Shown here piece after piece: positions 35,334 through 47,639 of a stretch of DNA of 64,000 nucleotides. Positions within the stretch are counted from its first letter, which is position 1; every line of letters starts with the position of its first letter. This DNA comes from Cymodocea nodosa. Lineage: Eukaryota; Streptophyta; Magnoliopsida; Alismatales; Cymodoceaceae. The notes under the pieces were generated by a model that saw only the letters and a program-made list of their open reading frames with translations, had not been told where the DNA came from and did not search any database. Position numbers and translations under genes: made by a program. The DNA is taken from positions 1,570,001 to 1,634,000 of the forward strand of contig JAZBRI010000010.1 in the NCBI GenBank assembly GCA_036874045.1. Direction: 5' to 3'.

Positions 35334-36380
35334 TGTATTAAGAATTATATTTTAATGATGTGTGTAAAATATTAATTAATTTTATTTAATTAAATTAATT
35401 TTACTATTTAAGAAGTAAAATTAAAAACATCGATATATATAGAAAATATTTAAAAGTTATATATTTATCTGTATTAGATCATAAAATTTGTTAAGTTAAA
35501 TAACATGTTATTTAGTTAAACTAAATTTTATACAACTTGTCATTGAATTAATTTAATGTATTTTTATAATGTTAAGCATGATATGTTTTAAATCATATAA
35601 CTCATTAAGTTAACAATGTTACATTATAATTTATATTCAAGTTATATACTATAACTCATTGAGTTAGTATAACGTATGTATTGAATTTTATTTTACAAAT
35701 GTTATTAAATATCATATGAATTATACATGTTTAACTCGTTAAGTTAACATAACTACACATGTTGAGTTGCATATTTTAGTATTAAAGCAACATAAATTAT
35801 TATTGTAAAACATTTGATTTATATCACATGTAATTAGGTTAATGTTATAAAAACTTAAAAAGAGTTATTTTTGCTTGTGATAAATTATTATTGTAAAACA
35901 TTTGATTTATATCACATGTATGTCACATGCTAAATTCGTTAAGTTAGTCACATTAAGTTACAATTTTATATTCTATTATGCAATAAGTTAATATTAATGT
36001 AACGAGATGTTATTACACTTGATGAAAAATTTAGTCAATAATGTTTATTTTGCAAAGAATTTTTCAAATGATCTCGATTCATGAATTTTGAAAAAATGTG
36101 GAATAGAATATATGATTTTTATGAAAGACTAAGATTTTTTAAATTATTTCAAATTATGAATGAAAGATCAAAATTAATTAAGAAGGGCATGGATCTAGAC
36201 ATGAAGAGTGGATGTTCTTCAAGTCATTAATGAATGTGAAAGTGTGCATATGTCAATTATTGATTATTTAAGGCATGCATTTACATTGATCAAGTACGCT
36301 TACGAGATTAGAAGAGAATAGACCCTCACTCAAGCCTCTCAAAAATATTTCTCTCCAAGATTCTCAACTTTGGTGAAGAT
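35334..36380 (+). repeat. Diverged copia-type LTR, plus orientation
   Basis: It starts TGTATTAAGAATTATATTTT at 35334, then AATGATGTGTG, an old version of the copia LTR start at 9857. It is followed by the same sequence of GTTAAGTTA/TAACTCATTGAG motifs (35480-35960) and ATCACATG words. The 3' end (CTCAAGCCTCTCAAAAATA, 36315 onward) looks like an R/U5 region. It abuts the gypsy LTR at 36381. Confidence 0.55.
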
Positions 36381-37490
36381 TGTTTGGGTTTTTAGGCGAT
36401 ACTAGAGAACTTGATTAGTTCTCTAACAACGGTGTTAGAAAACTTGTTTGGATTTGTTAACTTCTATTTGTTAAGCTACACTAGAAACCTTATTTGATTT
36501 GTTTTTATGCTTATATCAATAATTCCTTTTAGAAGTAAACAAACAACCTTTCACACAAATTAAATATTAATTCCAATTTGTGCTTTATCTACAAGTGCAA
36601 AGTGTATATTGTATTTGTGTGCAAGTACAGGTCGATCCCACAGATATTTCAAATAGTAACCATTAAAATCTTTAAGTATCTTGAACGAATCAATTTCAGT
36701 AAACAATAAAATTATTTTCTATTTTCTGAATCAAACTAACATAAAACATTCACAATACTGATAATGATAACATTAATCACGATACAAAACAAATAATACA
36801 ACACTTAAATGCTAAATGCAAACATAGAAAATTTGTTGCTTTTGGTATTTTTGTTTTGATATGTTCCTAAAGATGAATGAAAGGTGAAATGTAAAAATCT
36901 CTATCGACAGTAAAAACTTCTATCACTACATGCGACGTGATTACACCACTGAAAACTTAATCATTTACAATCCTGCCTCCTCTCCCTATAGAATCGTGAA
37001 TCTAGAATTGTAAGATGATCTCCTCTTTAGCATATTGGCATCAACCGAAAACCAAGGCTAGAAGCTTTATGAGTCGGTGCTTAGTGAAAATGGCTTCCCT
37101 TCCCGCGACACGATCACTCTTCACAGTGGTTGTTAGTCACCATGTTTGGCTCGAAATCGACCCGACATTAGGAAAGTATCCTCAAAGACCTCTGATAGTT
37201 GGTGATTTTGGTGGTGGTGTGGAGTTTCAGGGAACTTCTAACACTTTCTACAGTTAGCACGGTCCTCCACCTTTGCACACACACTTTCTTCGTCTTTCTC
37301 CTATTCTTTTATATTTCTTTCTGTAGTAACTACTTCTGCTTAATTGATCGGTTGGATTTCCTTCATTCATATCAACAATGGTGATTTCTTCTTCATTTCA
37401 CGAGTGAATTCCTGCGTGATACGTGTGATCGTGGTTTTCCTTCGAATGTCATATTTCTACAACTACTACAGTGGCATATTAGAAGTGACC
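36381..37490 (-). repeat. 3' LTR (partial) of the older Athila-like element
   Basis: On the minus strand it ends ...CCCAAACA at 36381, the same terminus as the LTR at 62190, so TGTTT...AAACA are the LTR ends. The 5' half of the LTR is missing: at about 37490 mid-LTR sequence joins the element's 3' untranslated region. A further internal gap removes the hairpin block next to GATCCCACAGA (near 36640). The TATA word is at 37306-37315 (complement). Confidence 0.75.
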
Positions 37491-38007
37491 TTATATTTTA
37501 TTATTGACCTCGTGGAGTTAAGGTTAACTCAATAGACTTACTTCGTTGAGTTAACACTTAGCAAATTTCTAAAACTTACTTCTAGTATTAACTTCTATAT
37601 ATTTTTTCTCCTGCATTTTGTCAACTTAATTAATGTTAAATACATGTCATTAATGTAGTTTCTAATCTAACTCATTTAAATCTGAATATTATATGCATAT
37701 TTAACTTACAATTCATTTCCTGTTGTGTAGAAATTACATTTTACTTTTCAACAAGCAGATATATTCATACATTAACCAATTATCATGCATTTAATCATGT
37801 CATTCATAGAATTTGTAAATATTTTAAACAGTCTTACACATTGTTCAAATAGTTATATAATATTCAATATAGTTCATCAATTATATCATTCATTCTCAAA
37901 CACGAATGTAAAAACATCTGAAAAACATTCATTCATTTATATGAATAATTTACATTTACAGTATAAGTAATCAAAATTTTTTAATACAAGTAGATGAACA
38001 ATACATT
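37491..38007 (-). other. 3' untranslated region of the older element
   Basis: It begins with a GTTGAGTTA/TAACTCAAT hairpin (37505-37550), followed by AT-rich DNA nearly collinear with 47757-48282 in the younger element. No ORF. Confidence 0.6.
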
Positions 38008-40133
38008 TTAATCTTTCTTCCTAAGTTCATCTACTTCCTTCTAGAGTTTTTCTAACTGTTGCTTTAATTGATTTATCCTCTCTATAGCTCCTGTAATGCT
38101 TCCAAAAGGTTCAGATATCTCAGCACTAGCATAATTTCTGTATTATTTCACTGAAATGGTTCTTGATCTTATCCTTTTGAATGCCCATTTCATGAAATCA
38201 ATACTATCCACCATCAGTAGTGGAATCAGATTTCCATAAAATAATGTCTTCTTTGCAAATTTTAACTTGGAGATAAAAATTGAAGACCAATTAATTTGAA
38301 TTCTGTTCATAACTACATAGTGGCCCATTTGACAAATTGACTAAGTTCAATATCATGGCCTTGTCAATGGTAGACATTTTTAATCAAAATATTAGCTACC
38401 ATGTGTGCTTTACCATTTAAGTGCTTTAGTCTGTTTAATAATGGTACAACAGGATTGATAGCTAAACAGTCCTTTATTACTTGTTATGTTCACTCGACTG
38501 TAGTTGTGCTTTCTAAAATTTCTATTCCTTCATTTTTCAGTCTGAAAATATTGTGGAGAAGCTTTGGTGTTATCTGTATCTCAGCTTGCTCCACGTTGGA
38601 AATTAATCCACTTTCTTCTTCTCTCAAATTTGCATAGAAGTAGGACACTAGATTCTCATATACTACATATCCTCTCTACTAAGAAATAAATTGCAGTAGA
38701 CCCTAGAACTCAAATAAATCCTTAATTTCTTGCATCTCGTCCCAGTTTACTAGTCTACTGTAAATAATATCATAGCCCCTAATCTCTTGATATTTATTAT
38801 ATACATCCTGACTCCAAAAGTGTACTTCATTTCAAACTATTGCTTCAATCGGGTCAGGAATTTGCATTTGTTGCTCTAGAGGGGTTTGTTCTTGAATTTC
38901 TTCTTCCTCATGCTGAACTTGAATTTGCTGGAAATGCTCAACAGATTCCTGCATTTTTGCTTCTGTTTGTAGTGGAGAGCTAGCAGAACTCTCCACTCTT
39001 CTTTCTTCTTTCTCCTGACTACCAATCTGCATTGTCACTATTCTTTTTGATTCTATGGCAGATTGGGATGGAGTCACGGGCAAATCAACTTTTGCCCTAA
39101 TTTCAGATTCTTCTATTTGTATAGGCTGTAGACTAATTTCAGCCTATTTTTCTTCTTCTCCTTGCTTTTGCTGCTGTTGCTCTTGCTCATCATCAAATTC
39201 GGATAGTAGGTTTACAAAAATTGGCTCTATAGGTCCTACAGATATTTGCATCTTATATTTAATCTCTTCTTGAGGTTTAGACACTATCTCTTTTCATTTC
39301 CTTCTTCTAATTAACTGTGTCTGGTATTCCTCTTCTTCCTTTGAGATTAAATCTACAAAAATGGGCTATATAGGCCCTCAAGCCACAAGTACTAGCTCTT
39401 CTTGTTTTACTCTTTCTATAATTGTTGGTCTCGAAGGACCAACTTCCACTTCTCTTGCAGTAGGTATGGTAGTGGCTTCTTGAGGTTGTTCAACTTTAAT
39501 TTTATATTGGGCCTTCAACTTTTCTTCGACCCTCCTTTTGTGAAGTGCATCAAACACTAGATGTGCTTTAGCTACTGCCAAATCTTCTAGTTCTCCTTGG
39601 TTTTTTCTAACTCGAACCAGTTCTTCAAATTCTCTTAATTCTTCTTCAATAGAAGGCCCCATAACTACCACCCTTTCTAGTGGTTTAGGTGGTGGAACTG
39701 AAGGTCCTAGCTGTTGTTCCTCAGGAACTAGTCTTTTAGCAGTCGGCTTTGCAGTTGTAGGTTCTTCAGCTGCCTTTTGTTGTTGCCGTCGAATTACACC
39801 CCTTGCACAACTAGCAATTTCTGGCAAAAACCATAATCTAGCCTTGCGTTGGATTAACTCTAGGGCAACTTCGTTGGTTGGCTTGATTCTTCTCTCTCTA
39901 TTCACAGCAACTTTTGTTGCTACCTTAATCCTTGTCTCCACAATCTGAGGTATTTTTATGTCTAAATTTACTAAAACTTTCCTCTAGTAGAAAAGGTCAG
40001 ATTCTACCTTTTGTAGTTCTTTTTCCCTTGTTGTATTTTTGATCTTCTACCTTGTATGTCATTCTTCAAATTCTTTGAGAAATCTTGTCGTGTCAACTGC
40101 TTCCTCCCAAAACTCTGGCATCATCTTTGTCAT
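38008..40133 (-). pseudogene. Extra ORF in env position, older gypsy element
   Basis: Starts MTKMMPEFWEE at 40133. A Lys/Arg-rich N-terminal third contains NREVRRIKPTNEVALELIQRK-like sequence, first read as VNRERRIKPTNEVALELIQR (39950-39830). A long Glu/Gln-rich central part (39760-38850) looks disordered. The C-terminal third matches 48283-49100 of the second copy, including LFEF near 38720 and the motif VVMNRIQINWSSIFISKLKF (38310-38250). It resembles the plant transposon protein domain carried by Athila/Tat elements. Frameshifts and stops make it nonfunctional. The role of the family protein is unknown; its place after integrase is that of env-like ORFs. Hairpin clusters flank it (40300-40455 and 37505-37550). 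Confidence 0.7.
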
Positions 40134-40299
40134 TGTGGAGTAATGGAATGGAACAAAATTGCTCTGATCTATATTATTCTAAGTTCTAAATGAGTCTGCG
40201 AATAATGCCTCAAAATCCTAAGTTTTAGTATAAATAAACCCTAAGTTTTTAGCAGGTAATCAGGTCATTTTCCCGCACAAAACTCTCGCTCTCTCACTT

Positions 40300-40455
40300 A
40301 CCTCTTCGTGGAGTTACAGTTAACTCCACAGACTAAGTTCATGAATCTAACTATAATAATCCATTGAATTATAGTTAACTCAATAGGGTAAGTTCGTTAA
40401 CTTATCCTAGACTCAATGGAGTAAGTTCATTGAGTTAAGCGTAACTCAACAGACT
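40300..40455. repeat. Hairpin motif cluster upstream of the extra ORF
   Basis: Several paired words of the type CGTGGAGTTA / TAACTCCACAG, CCATTGAATTA / TAACTCAATAG and CATTGAGTTA / TAACTCAACAG in series. The same cluster precedes the second copy at 50695-50875. Confidence 0.75.
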
Positions 40456-40888
40456 TTCCGTAAAGTTATAACTAATAAAAATAATTAAAATAATAATTTG
40501 TACTTCGATCAAGATCGAAGAATTTCCGATCTAATCAACTCTTAATTTTTTAACATTTTAGAATTTTCGGTCAAACCGTTATATTCCTCGGTTGAATCGA
40601 AATTAATTACTCTCTTTTTTCTTACTAGTTGAACCGATACTATGCTTCGATAAAACCGCCATGTTTACTTAATATAATATATAGATTTTTTTTTTTTTAT
40701 GTTTCAGTCAAACCGATGGATCTTGTTGGTTGAACCGCAACAATTTTTTTCTTTTAATATATTTTTCGATAAAATCGATAATTCCTTTTGGTTGAACCGT
40801 GACTATGTTAGATTTCTTTTAATATACTAGGTTTTTTTTTTTAAAAACACTTAGATAATTTCTTACTAAGTAAAGCTTGAGTAGTCCT

Positions 40889-42895
40889 TGTTTATTGGTT
40901 TGTGAAAGGTTAGATCAGACAACTGGTTTAATTTGTCTTTAAGCTTAAATCAATAATTACTTTTAGAAGTAATCTAACAAACTTTCACACAAATTAGATA
41001 TTAATTCCAATTTGTATTTTAATTTCAAGTGCATAGTGTATATTGTATTTGTGCGCAAGTACAGGTCGATCCCACAGAGATTGAGTAAGAATTGTGTACT
41101 GTTCCAGTTTTAATAATGAAATTTATGTGTTTAGTAAGCACTCCGTTGAGTTATGGCTAACTCAACGGAGTAACCTCATGGACTTGAGTTAACTCCATGA
41201 GCCTATCTTTCTAGTTTAATACTGCTATTTACAAAGGAATTTGACCAACCATTAGGCGGTTCCACAGATTCTAAATAACATCAATTAAGCTCTTTAATGC
41301 TAGTTAATATTAGATTTATCATTAAACAACACTAACATTTAGATATTTCAAACAGTAACCATTAAAATCTATAAGTATCTCGAACGAATCAATTTCAGTA
41401 CACTGTAAAACTATTTTCTATTTTTTGAATCAAACAAACATAAAGCACTCATAATATTGACAATGATAACATTAATCATGATACAAAACAAATAATACAA
41501 TACTTAAATACTAAATGTAAACACAGATAAGTTGTTGTTTTTGGTATTTTTGTTTTCATATGTTCATGAAAATGGGCAAAAGGTGAAATGTAAAAAATCT
41601 CTATCAATAGTAAATACTTCTGTCACTACATGCAACACGATTACACCACTGAAAACTTAATCACTTACAATCCTGCCTCCTCTCCCTATAGAATCGCGAG
41701 TCCAAAATTACAAGATGATCTCCTCTTTAGCATACTGGCATCAACCTGAAACCAAGGCTAGAAGCTTTACGATCTCCTAAGATATGAGTCGGTGCTTGGT
41801 GAAAATGGTTTCCCTTCCCGTGATGTGGTCACTCCTTATAGTGGTTGTCAGACACCGTATTTGACTCGGAATCAACCCGACATCAGGAAAGTATTCTCAC
41901 AGACCTCCGATGGTTGGTAATTATGGTAATGTTGGTGAATTTTTGGTGATGGTGTAGATGCTTTAGTGAACTTCCGACGCTGCCTGCAGTTAGCGCGGTC
42001 CTCCACCTCTACACACACTGCCACCCACCACTAACCACACTTTCTTCGTTTTTTCTCCTCTTCTTTTATATTTTTCAGTAGTAACTACTTCTACTTAGAT
42101 GATCGATTGGATTTCCTTCATTCATATCAACGATGGTGATTTCTTCTTCCTTCCACGAGTGAATTCCTACATGATACGTGCAATCGTGGTTTTCCTTCGA
42201 ATGTCCTATTTTTGTAACTGCTACAATGGCATATTAGAAAATAAATGGTCCATGGAGTTGTAGATAACTCAACGGACTTACTTTGTTGATTTAACTATAA
42301 AACACGTGCAATAAAGAAATAAGCTGCTAACATAACACGCTACCTTAGTGTGTATTTATGTAACTCAATGTGTATAGTTATGCTAACTTAACGAGTTAAA
42401 CATGTGCATCTCACGTGATATATTAAAGTATTTAAATTCAACACGTGCATAATTCTAACTTAACAAGTTTAGATATTTTGGACACTTACGAACTTAACTA
42501 TTCGATGCCCAAATGCATTTCAAATAGTTAATAGATGACTTACCAAAAATTCACTTAAGTCATGCATTATGGTTTCAACACGTGTACTCTAGGAAATAAT
42601 AAAATATTCTTCTATCGTTAAAAACATAACTATTCGGTACATGCAATATAACTCTCCGAAATAACAGAAAATTTAGACACTAAAGAATTTCGAAGCCTGT
42701 AATTTACTGACAATTCAGAAATGTACTAAATTAACATTAATTCCCTAAAATTATGTAGATTCTTTCATTAATGCTTATAACAGTGCAATTATAACATAAT
42801 GACTTAATTCTCATATGATAAGCTAAATATTATGCAATTAACCATCATTTAATTGTTAATATTATGCACTTTTTCATTTTAAACACTTCCCCCAT
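40889..42895 (-). repeat. 3' LTR of the younger Athila-like element (2007 bp, complete)
   Basis: The minus-strand start TGTTTAAAATG at 42895 follows a purine tract (42896-42903). The end ...CAAACCAATAAACA is at 40889. The flanking pentamer GTCCT (40884-40888) is the natural continuation of the older element's integrase end (compare AGTCCT-GTACTC at 51236-51248), which marks the insertion point. The TATA word (complement of CTTTTATA) is at about 42063-42070. Hairpin motifs lie at 41140-41210, 42245-42300 and 42325-42468. Compared with the 5' LTR (62190 to the window end), it lacks about 80 bp near its 3' end but keeps a hairpin block of about 145 bp that the 5' LTR has lost. Confidence 0.85.
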
Positions 42896-42906
42896 ACTTA
42901 AATTTT
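42896..42906 (-). other. Polypurine tract at the 3' LTR
   Basis: Minus strand TATGGGGGAAG, directly abutting the TGTTT start of the LTR. This is the priming site for plus-strand DNA synthesis. Confidence 0.8.
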
Positions 42907-44182
42907 GCAACTCCCTTAGCAAACTAAGATCTAACTAGTTGGACTTTCTAAAGTGCTAGAATTAATTCTTCACTTCGCTCTTCTTCAGAATAATAAATTA
43001 GATTACTATATAGATATTTTGTATGTTTTAGTAATCTGTTTTAACTTTGTTTTCTCTCTTCAACTTGCAAATACATTTAGAACATATGTAAATTACATAC
43101 AAAATATATCAGCATCACTTAAGTGTTAATTATATTATCATTTTTTTTCTTCTTTTTAGTATCTGTCATCCTGAATTTCCCAATATGATTTTCAAAATAA
43201 ATTTCAACTACATACAAATCAAAACACAATCCAATTCAATATGATTAAGACAAGTAGAATAAAGAATTATATCTTAGATAAACAACTTCAAAAGTCTATT
43301 CTAGATTCATACTTTAGCAATTTTAGATAACAGAACATATACTCGATTCAAAAGATATTTGTATTTCACAAAACACTTGTATCTTTTCAGAATAGTATAT
43401 GCATATTTGTACTTTAAAAGTTAATTTGACAAGCTTGAATCATACAAGAGCTTTCTAGAGTACCCATGTATCAAACTTTCAGTCAACAATCCCAGATCTG
43501 ATCAGGATCTTAGGTTGCCAGATTTAAAGAGTCCTTTTTAGGTCAACAATCCTTACATACTTATTTGCTCAAGTACAAAAGGCTTATGATCAAACAAGTC
43601 AATAAACTCTCAAAGTTTTTCTCTTTTTTCCTCTTTTTTTCTTTTCAACACAGTAAATGTACGTATTTCTTTCATACAAATGCAATAAAACACAAATCTC
43701 ATATAGTCCTACTTCTATTATTTACTGAAAATATGAATCCATATCAATAAGCTCATACTTTTTCTGTAGTTTAATAAGATCTACACATAAATTATTCTAC
43801 AAGTTTAATCAATCAAATTAAATGTATCCTTGATCATATGTATTTCATTTAATCCAAAAATCAACATTTTAGCTCTTTCAGGATTTTAGATAATTTACTG
43901 AGTTTCAGTTAAGCATTCTGATTTCTTTTTAAAATCATGAAACTGTTAAACTCATAAAATTCAACAAAAACATAAGATACTATATCTAGATTTGTATGAA
44001 TAGTAAAATTCTGTAACATCTTATATAACATTCAAGTAGTTACAGTTCTTAAAAATTTTACAATTTCAATTATTAGATAGTTACAATAAATTTATAAAAA
44101 AATTTTTCAATTTCCATAGAACTTTTGCAGTACCATTCTAATTCTTCTAATTAACAAAATTACATGGCTGTTACTTTAATTA
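42907..44182 (-). other. Non-coding 3' region of the element
   Basis: AT-rich, no ORF on either strand with recognisable content. It separates two purine tracts. Confidence 0.5.
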
Positions 44183-44192
44183 CCTCCCCCCC
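44183..44192 (-). other. Second, internal polypurine tract
   Basis: Minus strand TATGGGGGGAGG, preceded by ATTGAGGACAATGC. The pair of an ATTGAGGACAATG word and a TATGGGGGGAGG tract is, from my memory, typical of Athila/Tat gypsy elements. It sits about 1.3 kb upstream of the LTR. Confidence 0.6.
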
Positions 44193-44756
44193 ATACCTAT
44201 ATTTTGCATTGTCCTCAATGTAAAAGATTTTACAATAAATATAGTAATTGTAGTAGCATGAATATTGTTTCATTGACTTAGCACCTAACTCAACGAACTT
44301 AATTCGTTGAGTTAATGAATAACTCTACGAATTGAGTTTAAATGTAAATTCAGGATAAGTAATCAATTACATACCTTGTCCTTTTGTATCTCCTTCAATA
44401 TCTTCCAATTTTTTATTTTGAAAAACTTTTCATTCACAAATAAAAGCAGAATATATAACAACATAACAAAATATAACTTGTTAAATCAGTGTCTTGTGTG
44501 GAACCTAGGCTCCTATACCTTTGGTGGCTCACAAGCAAGCTAGTTAGTTTCCTAGAAAAGATACCAATAAACTGGATTGATGTTTTGTTTTTTTTTTTTT
44601 TTTCCTTTCTTATAAAATAAAACTAAAACTAAAAATTTTTCTTTTTTTCTTTTTTTTAAAAAAAATAAATGCAGAATACACACAACATTAAAAGCATAGA
44701 ATCATAGTTTAAGAACATGATTGAAAAGTAGTAACAAATGGAATAAACGTGTTAGT
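44193..44756 (-). other. 3' flank of the F-box ORF
   Basis: It contains a hairpin cluster at 44278-44338 (TAACTCAACGAA / TTCGTTGAGTTA) and T- and A-rich tracts (44583-44670). No ORF. Confidence 0.5.
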
Positions 44757-45737
44757 TCATACAAACCTTTTAGGCATAATTCTTCTTGCTATTAATTCTG
44801 TTTTAATGCAGTTTGCTTTCCTTTTGAGCTTGTAAACTTGCAGTATGTTGTCAATACTAAATATAAGTGTATTTCCATTAATGAAATGAAATGCAGAAAG
44901 GGATCCTCTTCTATTCCAAGATAATGTAGCTGTTTCTATTTCTACATCTATTTCAATATATTCTTCTTCCCACTTCCATTCATTTAGGTCTTTTATAATC
45001 TATATTTGAAATTTCCTCAATTCATCCCACCATCTTATCAAACATAAAGTAAGATCATCATATTCATTATACCACATTCCTAATTGAATTTTATCATATT
45101 CTAAAGATAGTGGTTTAGCTATATCACTCGGTATAGGTAATATTTCTATAAAATCATCATAATTGTCTATGCTTACTATATATAAATCAGATCTAAATGC
45201 AACTGATATATTTGTGACTAGATATATATATCCATCAAGACAAACATGCATGCTGTTAATTAATGCTTTTTTTCTTAGATATATCATAGTATTTTCAGAA
45301 AATATTAAAGTTGACCCACAATTTTCAGTTGATACTTCATATCTATTAGGCCTTCCTATATTCCATTTTTCTCTTGTGATAGGATTTCTAATCAAAATGT
45401 TGGGTAATAGAATTGCATACCTTGGTTTGGTTCTGTATATAATTAATCCTTCATCCATCCTCATAATATGATTTATTCCTTCTAATGTATTAGGTGGAAT
45501 TCCAACAGTTTCTTCCATATTCAGATATTCATAATAGATTGAACTACGATTAAATGACTTCCATAAAAATCCATCTCTAATCTTAGTCAATTTTGCAGCT
45601 TGTAATCCATTAAAATATTTTTCTCTAACACAGACTTTGATTTCCTTTGATACACAAGACAATCTGCATAGATCTTTAGCTGACAGGTTACTTAATACTT
45701 CCCTCAATGCATCCAGTGGTAATTTCATCAATTCCAT
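44757..45737 (-). pseudogene. F-box protein ORF carried inside the gypsy element
   Basis: F-box proteins link target proteins to SCF ubiquitin ligases through Skp1. The frame opens at ATG 45737 (MELMKLPLDALREVLSNLSA). Residues 5-42 form a clear F-box: LPLDALREVLSNL, then DLCRLSCVSKEIK. Later parts have IRNPITREKWNIGRP and, after residue 245, a segment starting IIKDLNEWKWEEEY that resembles the F-box-associated domain of plant F-box proteins. The frame is 327 codons long and is interrupted only once, by TAG at 45000-45002, in a position where the family usually has Trp. An earlier start at 45830 is possible, but ATG 45737 fits the family. Upstream lies a possible acceptor (TGTTATACAG). The ORF sits between a decayed gag frame and the polypurine tracts, with hairpin clusters at 45800-45870 and 44278-44338. 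The gag next to it has about six stops in 447 codons. Amber-truncated, so possibly a pseudogene. A diverged host F-box gene flanked by repeats cannot be excluded. Confidence 0.75.
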
Positions 45738-45799
45738 CTGTTGTGATTCTGTATAACATAAACAAAAATTTAACAGAGACAAACTTAACATAGCTACTT

Positions 45800-45870
45800 C
45801 ACACCCTCGTGGAGTTAGGTCATAACTCAACGGACTAAGTTCGTTGAGTTAAGTAATAACTCTATGATAC
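45800..45870. repeat. Hairpin motif cluster between gag and F-box ORFs
   Basis: CGTGGAGTTA, TAACTCAACGGA, TTCGTTGAGTTA and TAACTCTATG words in series, the same design as at 47640-47755 and 44278-44338. Confidence 0.75.
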
Positions 45871-45957
45871 TACTAACTATAATTAAACTTACATTTTTTT
45901 TTCTTTTTATATTTTTTTACTTACTATATTATACATAGTTACTTCAGTTATATTGTT

Positions 45958-47298
45958 TCATTCAGCTACCCTCCTAAAGGAAGTATCAATTTCATTAATA
46001 GTTCTATTGACAAGGTTAGGTACTGCTTGCATTGGCAATCCTTTAGTAGATCTAACTTCTATTGATTCCTTTTATCTAGGAGGTATATTTTTACTCATAT
46101 TTTGATTTTGAATTATAGTATTTCCAAATACAAGATCTAGACGATTGTTTAATTGTTGGATTATCTTTTCTAATTTCTCTATTCTAGATCCTTATTCAAT
46201 TAAAGCTTCATAACTTATATTTTTGTCATTTATATTTTCTCCTCCCTGGAAATTATTGTTTCTCCAAGATAAATTTGGGTGATTTCTCTAATTAGGGTTA
46301 TAAGAATTTCCAAAGTTATCTTTCTGGTTTCTAGCATAAATAATATCTAAATCATTAATGTTTGCATTCTTTTCTGCTAGCTTTTGATTTAATGATAACC
46401 CTTCTATTTTCTTTGTTAATTTAACTTCAAGCATAGTGCTTGAATCTATTTTATGCATTCTCCTTGGCAATATTCTTTTATCTGTAATAGCTTCAGTCGA
46501 GTTTTCCCACTATGTAGTTCTTTTTGCAAAGTTTTCTGAATATGCCCATGCTTCTTCACTACACAGTTTTAAAAATCCATTCTGACAAGTAGATTCTAAT
46601 AAAGATTTTGTTGAAACATCTATGCCTTCATAAATTATACCGATTAATTATGCTTTACTCATTGCATGATGTGGGCATTGAGTCAGTAAATCTTTAAATC
46701 TTTCAAAATATTTCTAGAATGATTCTCCCTGTTTTTGGCTACACATTAATATTTCCTTTTTCTTTTTAATCGTTTGATGTGTTGGATAATATTTTTCTAG
46801 AAAAATAGAGTAAAATTTAGTCAATGTAGAAATTGAATCAGGCGATAGAGTATATAACCATCTCTTAGCTGTGTCTTTTAAAGAAAAAGGGATATATCTA
46901 AGTTTAATAACATCTATACTCATGTTCGGCATTTTCATCATTTGACAAACTTCGTTAAATTCTCTAAGGAAATAATAGGCATCCTCTCTTTCTAATCCAT
47001 GAAAATGTGGCAATTAACTAATATAATTAGATTTCAGTTCAAACCTATCTCCCTCAAAGTTTGGCAATCGAATATATGAAGGTTCATCAACTAATTCAAG
47101 ATACAGAATTTCCCCTAATGGTTTCTCTACTGGAGTAGCCATATCTTTGTTCTCTTTTAAAGAAAGGTTAGCTATACCCCTAAGGATTTCATTAAAGTCC
47201 AATTCAGAAAATTTTTCAATACGTCTTTGTGTTGAATAATCCTGTGTAGGTGTTCTTACTAATTGTTTAGTGCTAGGAGAATGAATCCATGTGCTCAT
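45958..47298 (-). pseudogene. Gag-domain ORF, placed downstream of pol
   Basis: Starts MSTWIHSPSTKQLV at 47298 and stays in one frame for 447 codons with about six premature stops. The retrotransposon gag domain is clear: PHFHGLEREDAYYFLREFNE, then IKLRYIPFSLKDTAKRWLY (46890-46830), then FYSIFLEKYYPTHQT, then KYFERFKDLLTQCPHH, then LIGIIYEGIDVSTKSLLE. A RNHPNLSWRNNN block follows (about 46290-46250), as in Athila gag proteins. The C-terminus has a short coiled coil (SRIEKLEKIIQQLNNRLD). No CCHC knuckle was found. Its place after integrase and the extra ORF is abnormal: gag normally leads the element. It may come from another nested element or from a rearranged copy. Confidence 0.8.
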
Positions 47299-47473
47299 AA
47301 ACTCTTAACATAAAGTAAAATAGTAGAAGATTAACTACATACTAGTTTGAAGCTTTATATTTAGTAAATAGTTGTTGACGGATGAAGTTGAATCAACTAC
47401 TTCTCCTTCCATTTCCCCAACGAATTTTCTTTTCTTCTACAAGTGTTGGTAACTAGTAAATAACATGCTATTC

Positions 47474-47483
47474 TATATTTATA
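47474..47483 (-). promoter_or_regulatory. TATA-like box upstream of the displaced gag
   Basis: Minus strand TATAAATATA about 180 nt before the gag ATG, within a 340-bp leader that has no ORF. It could be an internal promoter or a leftover LTR promoter. Confidence 0.35.
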
Positions 47484-47639
47484 ATGCACATCCATAAAGT
47501 AAATGAATCTCGTTGCAAGAACGTGTCTTGTAATGTGTAGTGTGGTTCCTATTTTTATGGGTACGTGTGCCACTTCTAATTTCAAATTTTCAATAACCAC
47601 TAAACCCATGAAGTTTCGTTCATGTCTAAAAGAATAACC

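Noticed and set aside
39055..39273. Cys/Ser-rich plus-strand frame
   Set aside because: Antisense of the Glu/Gln-rich middle of the extra ORF.
45163..45471. 102-codon plus-strand frame
   Set aside because: Shadow of the F-box ORF on the opposite strand.
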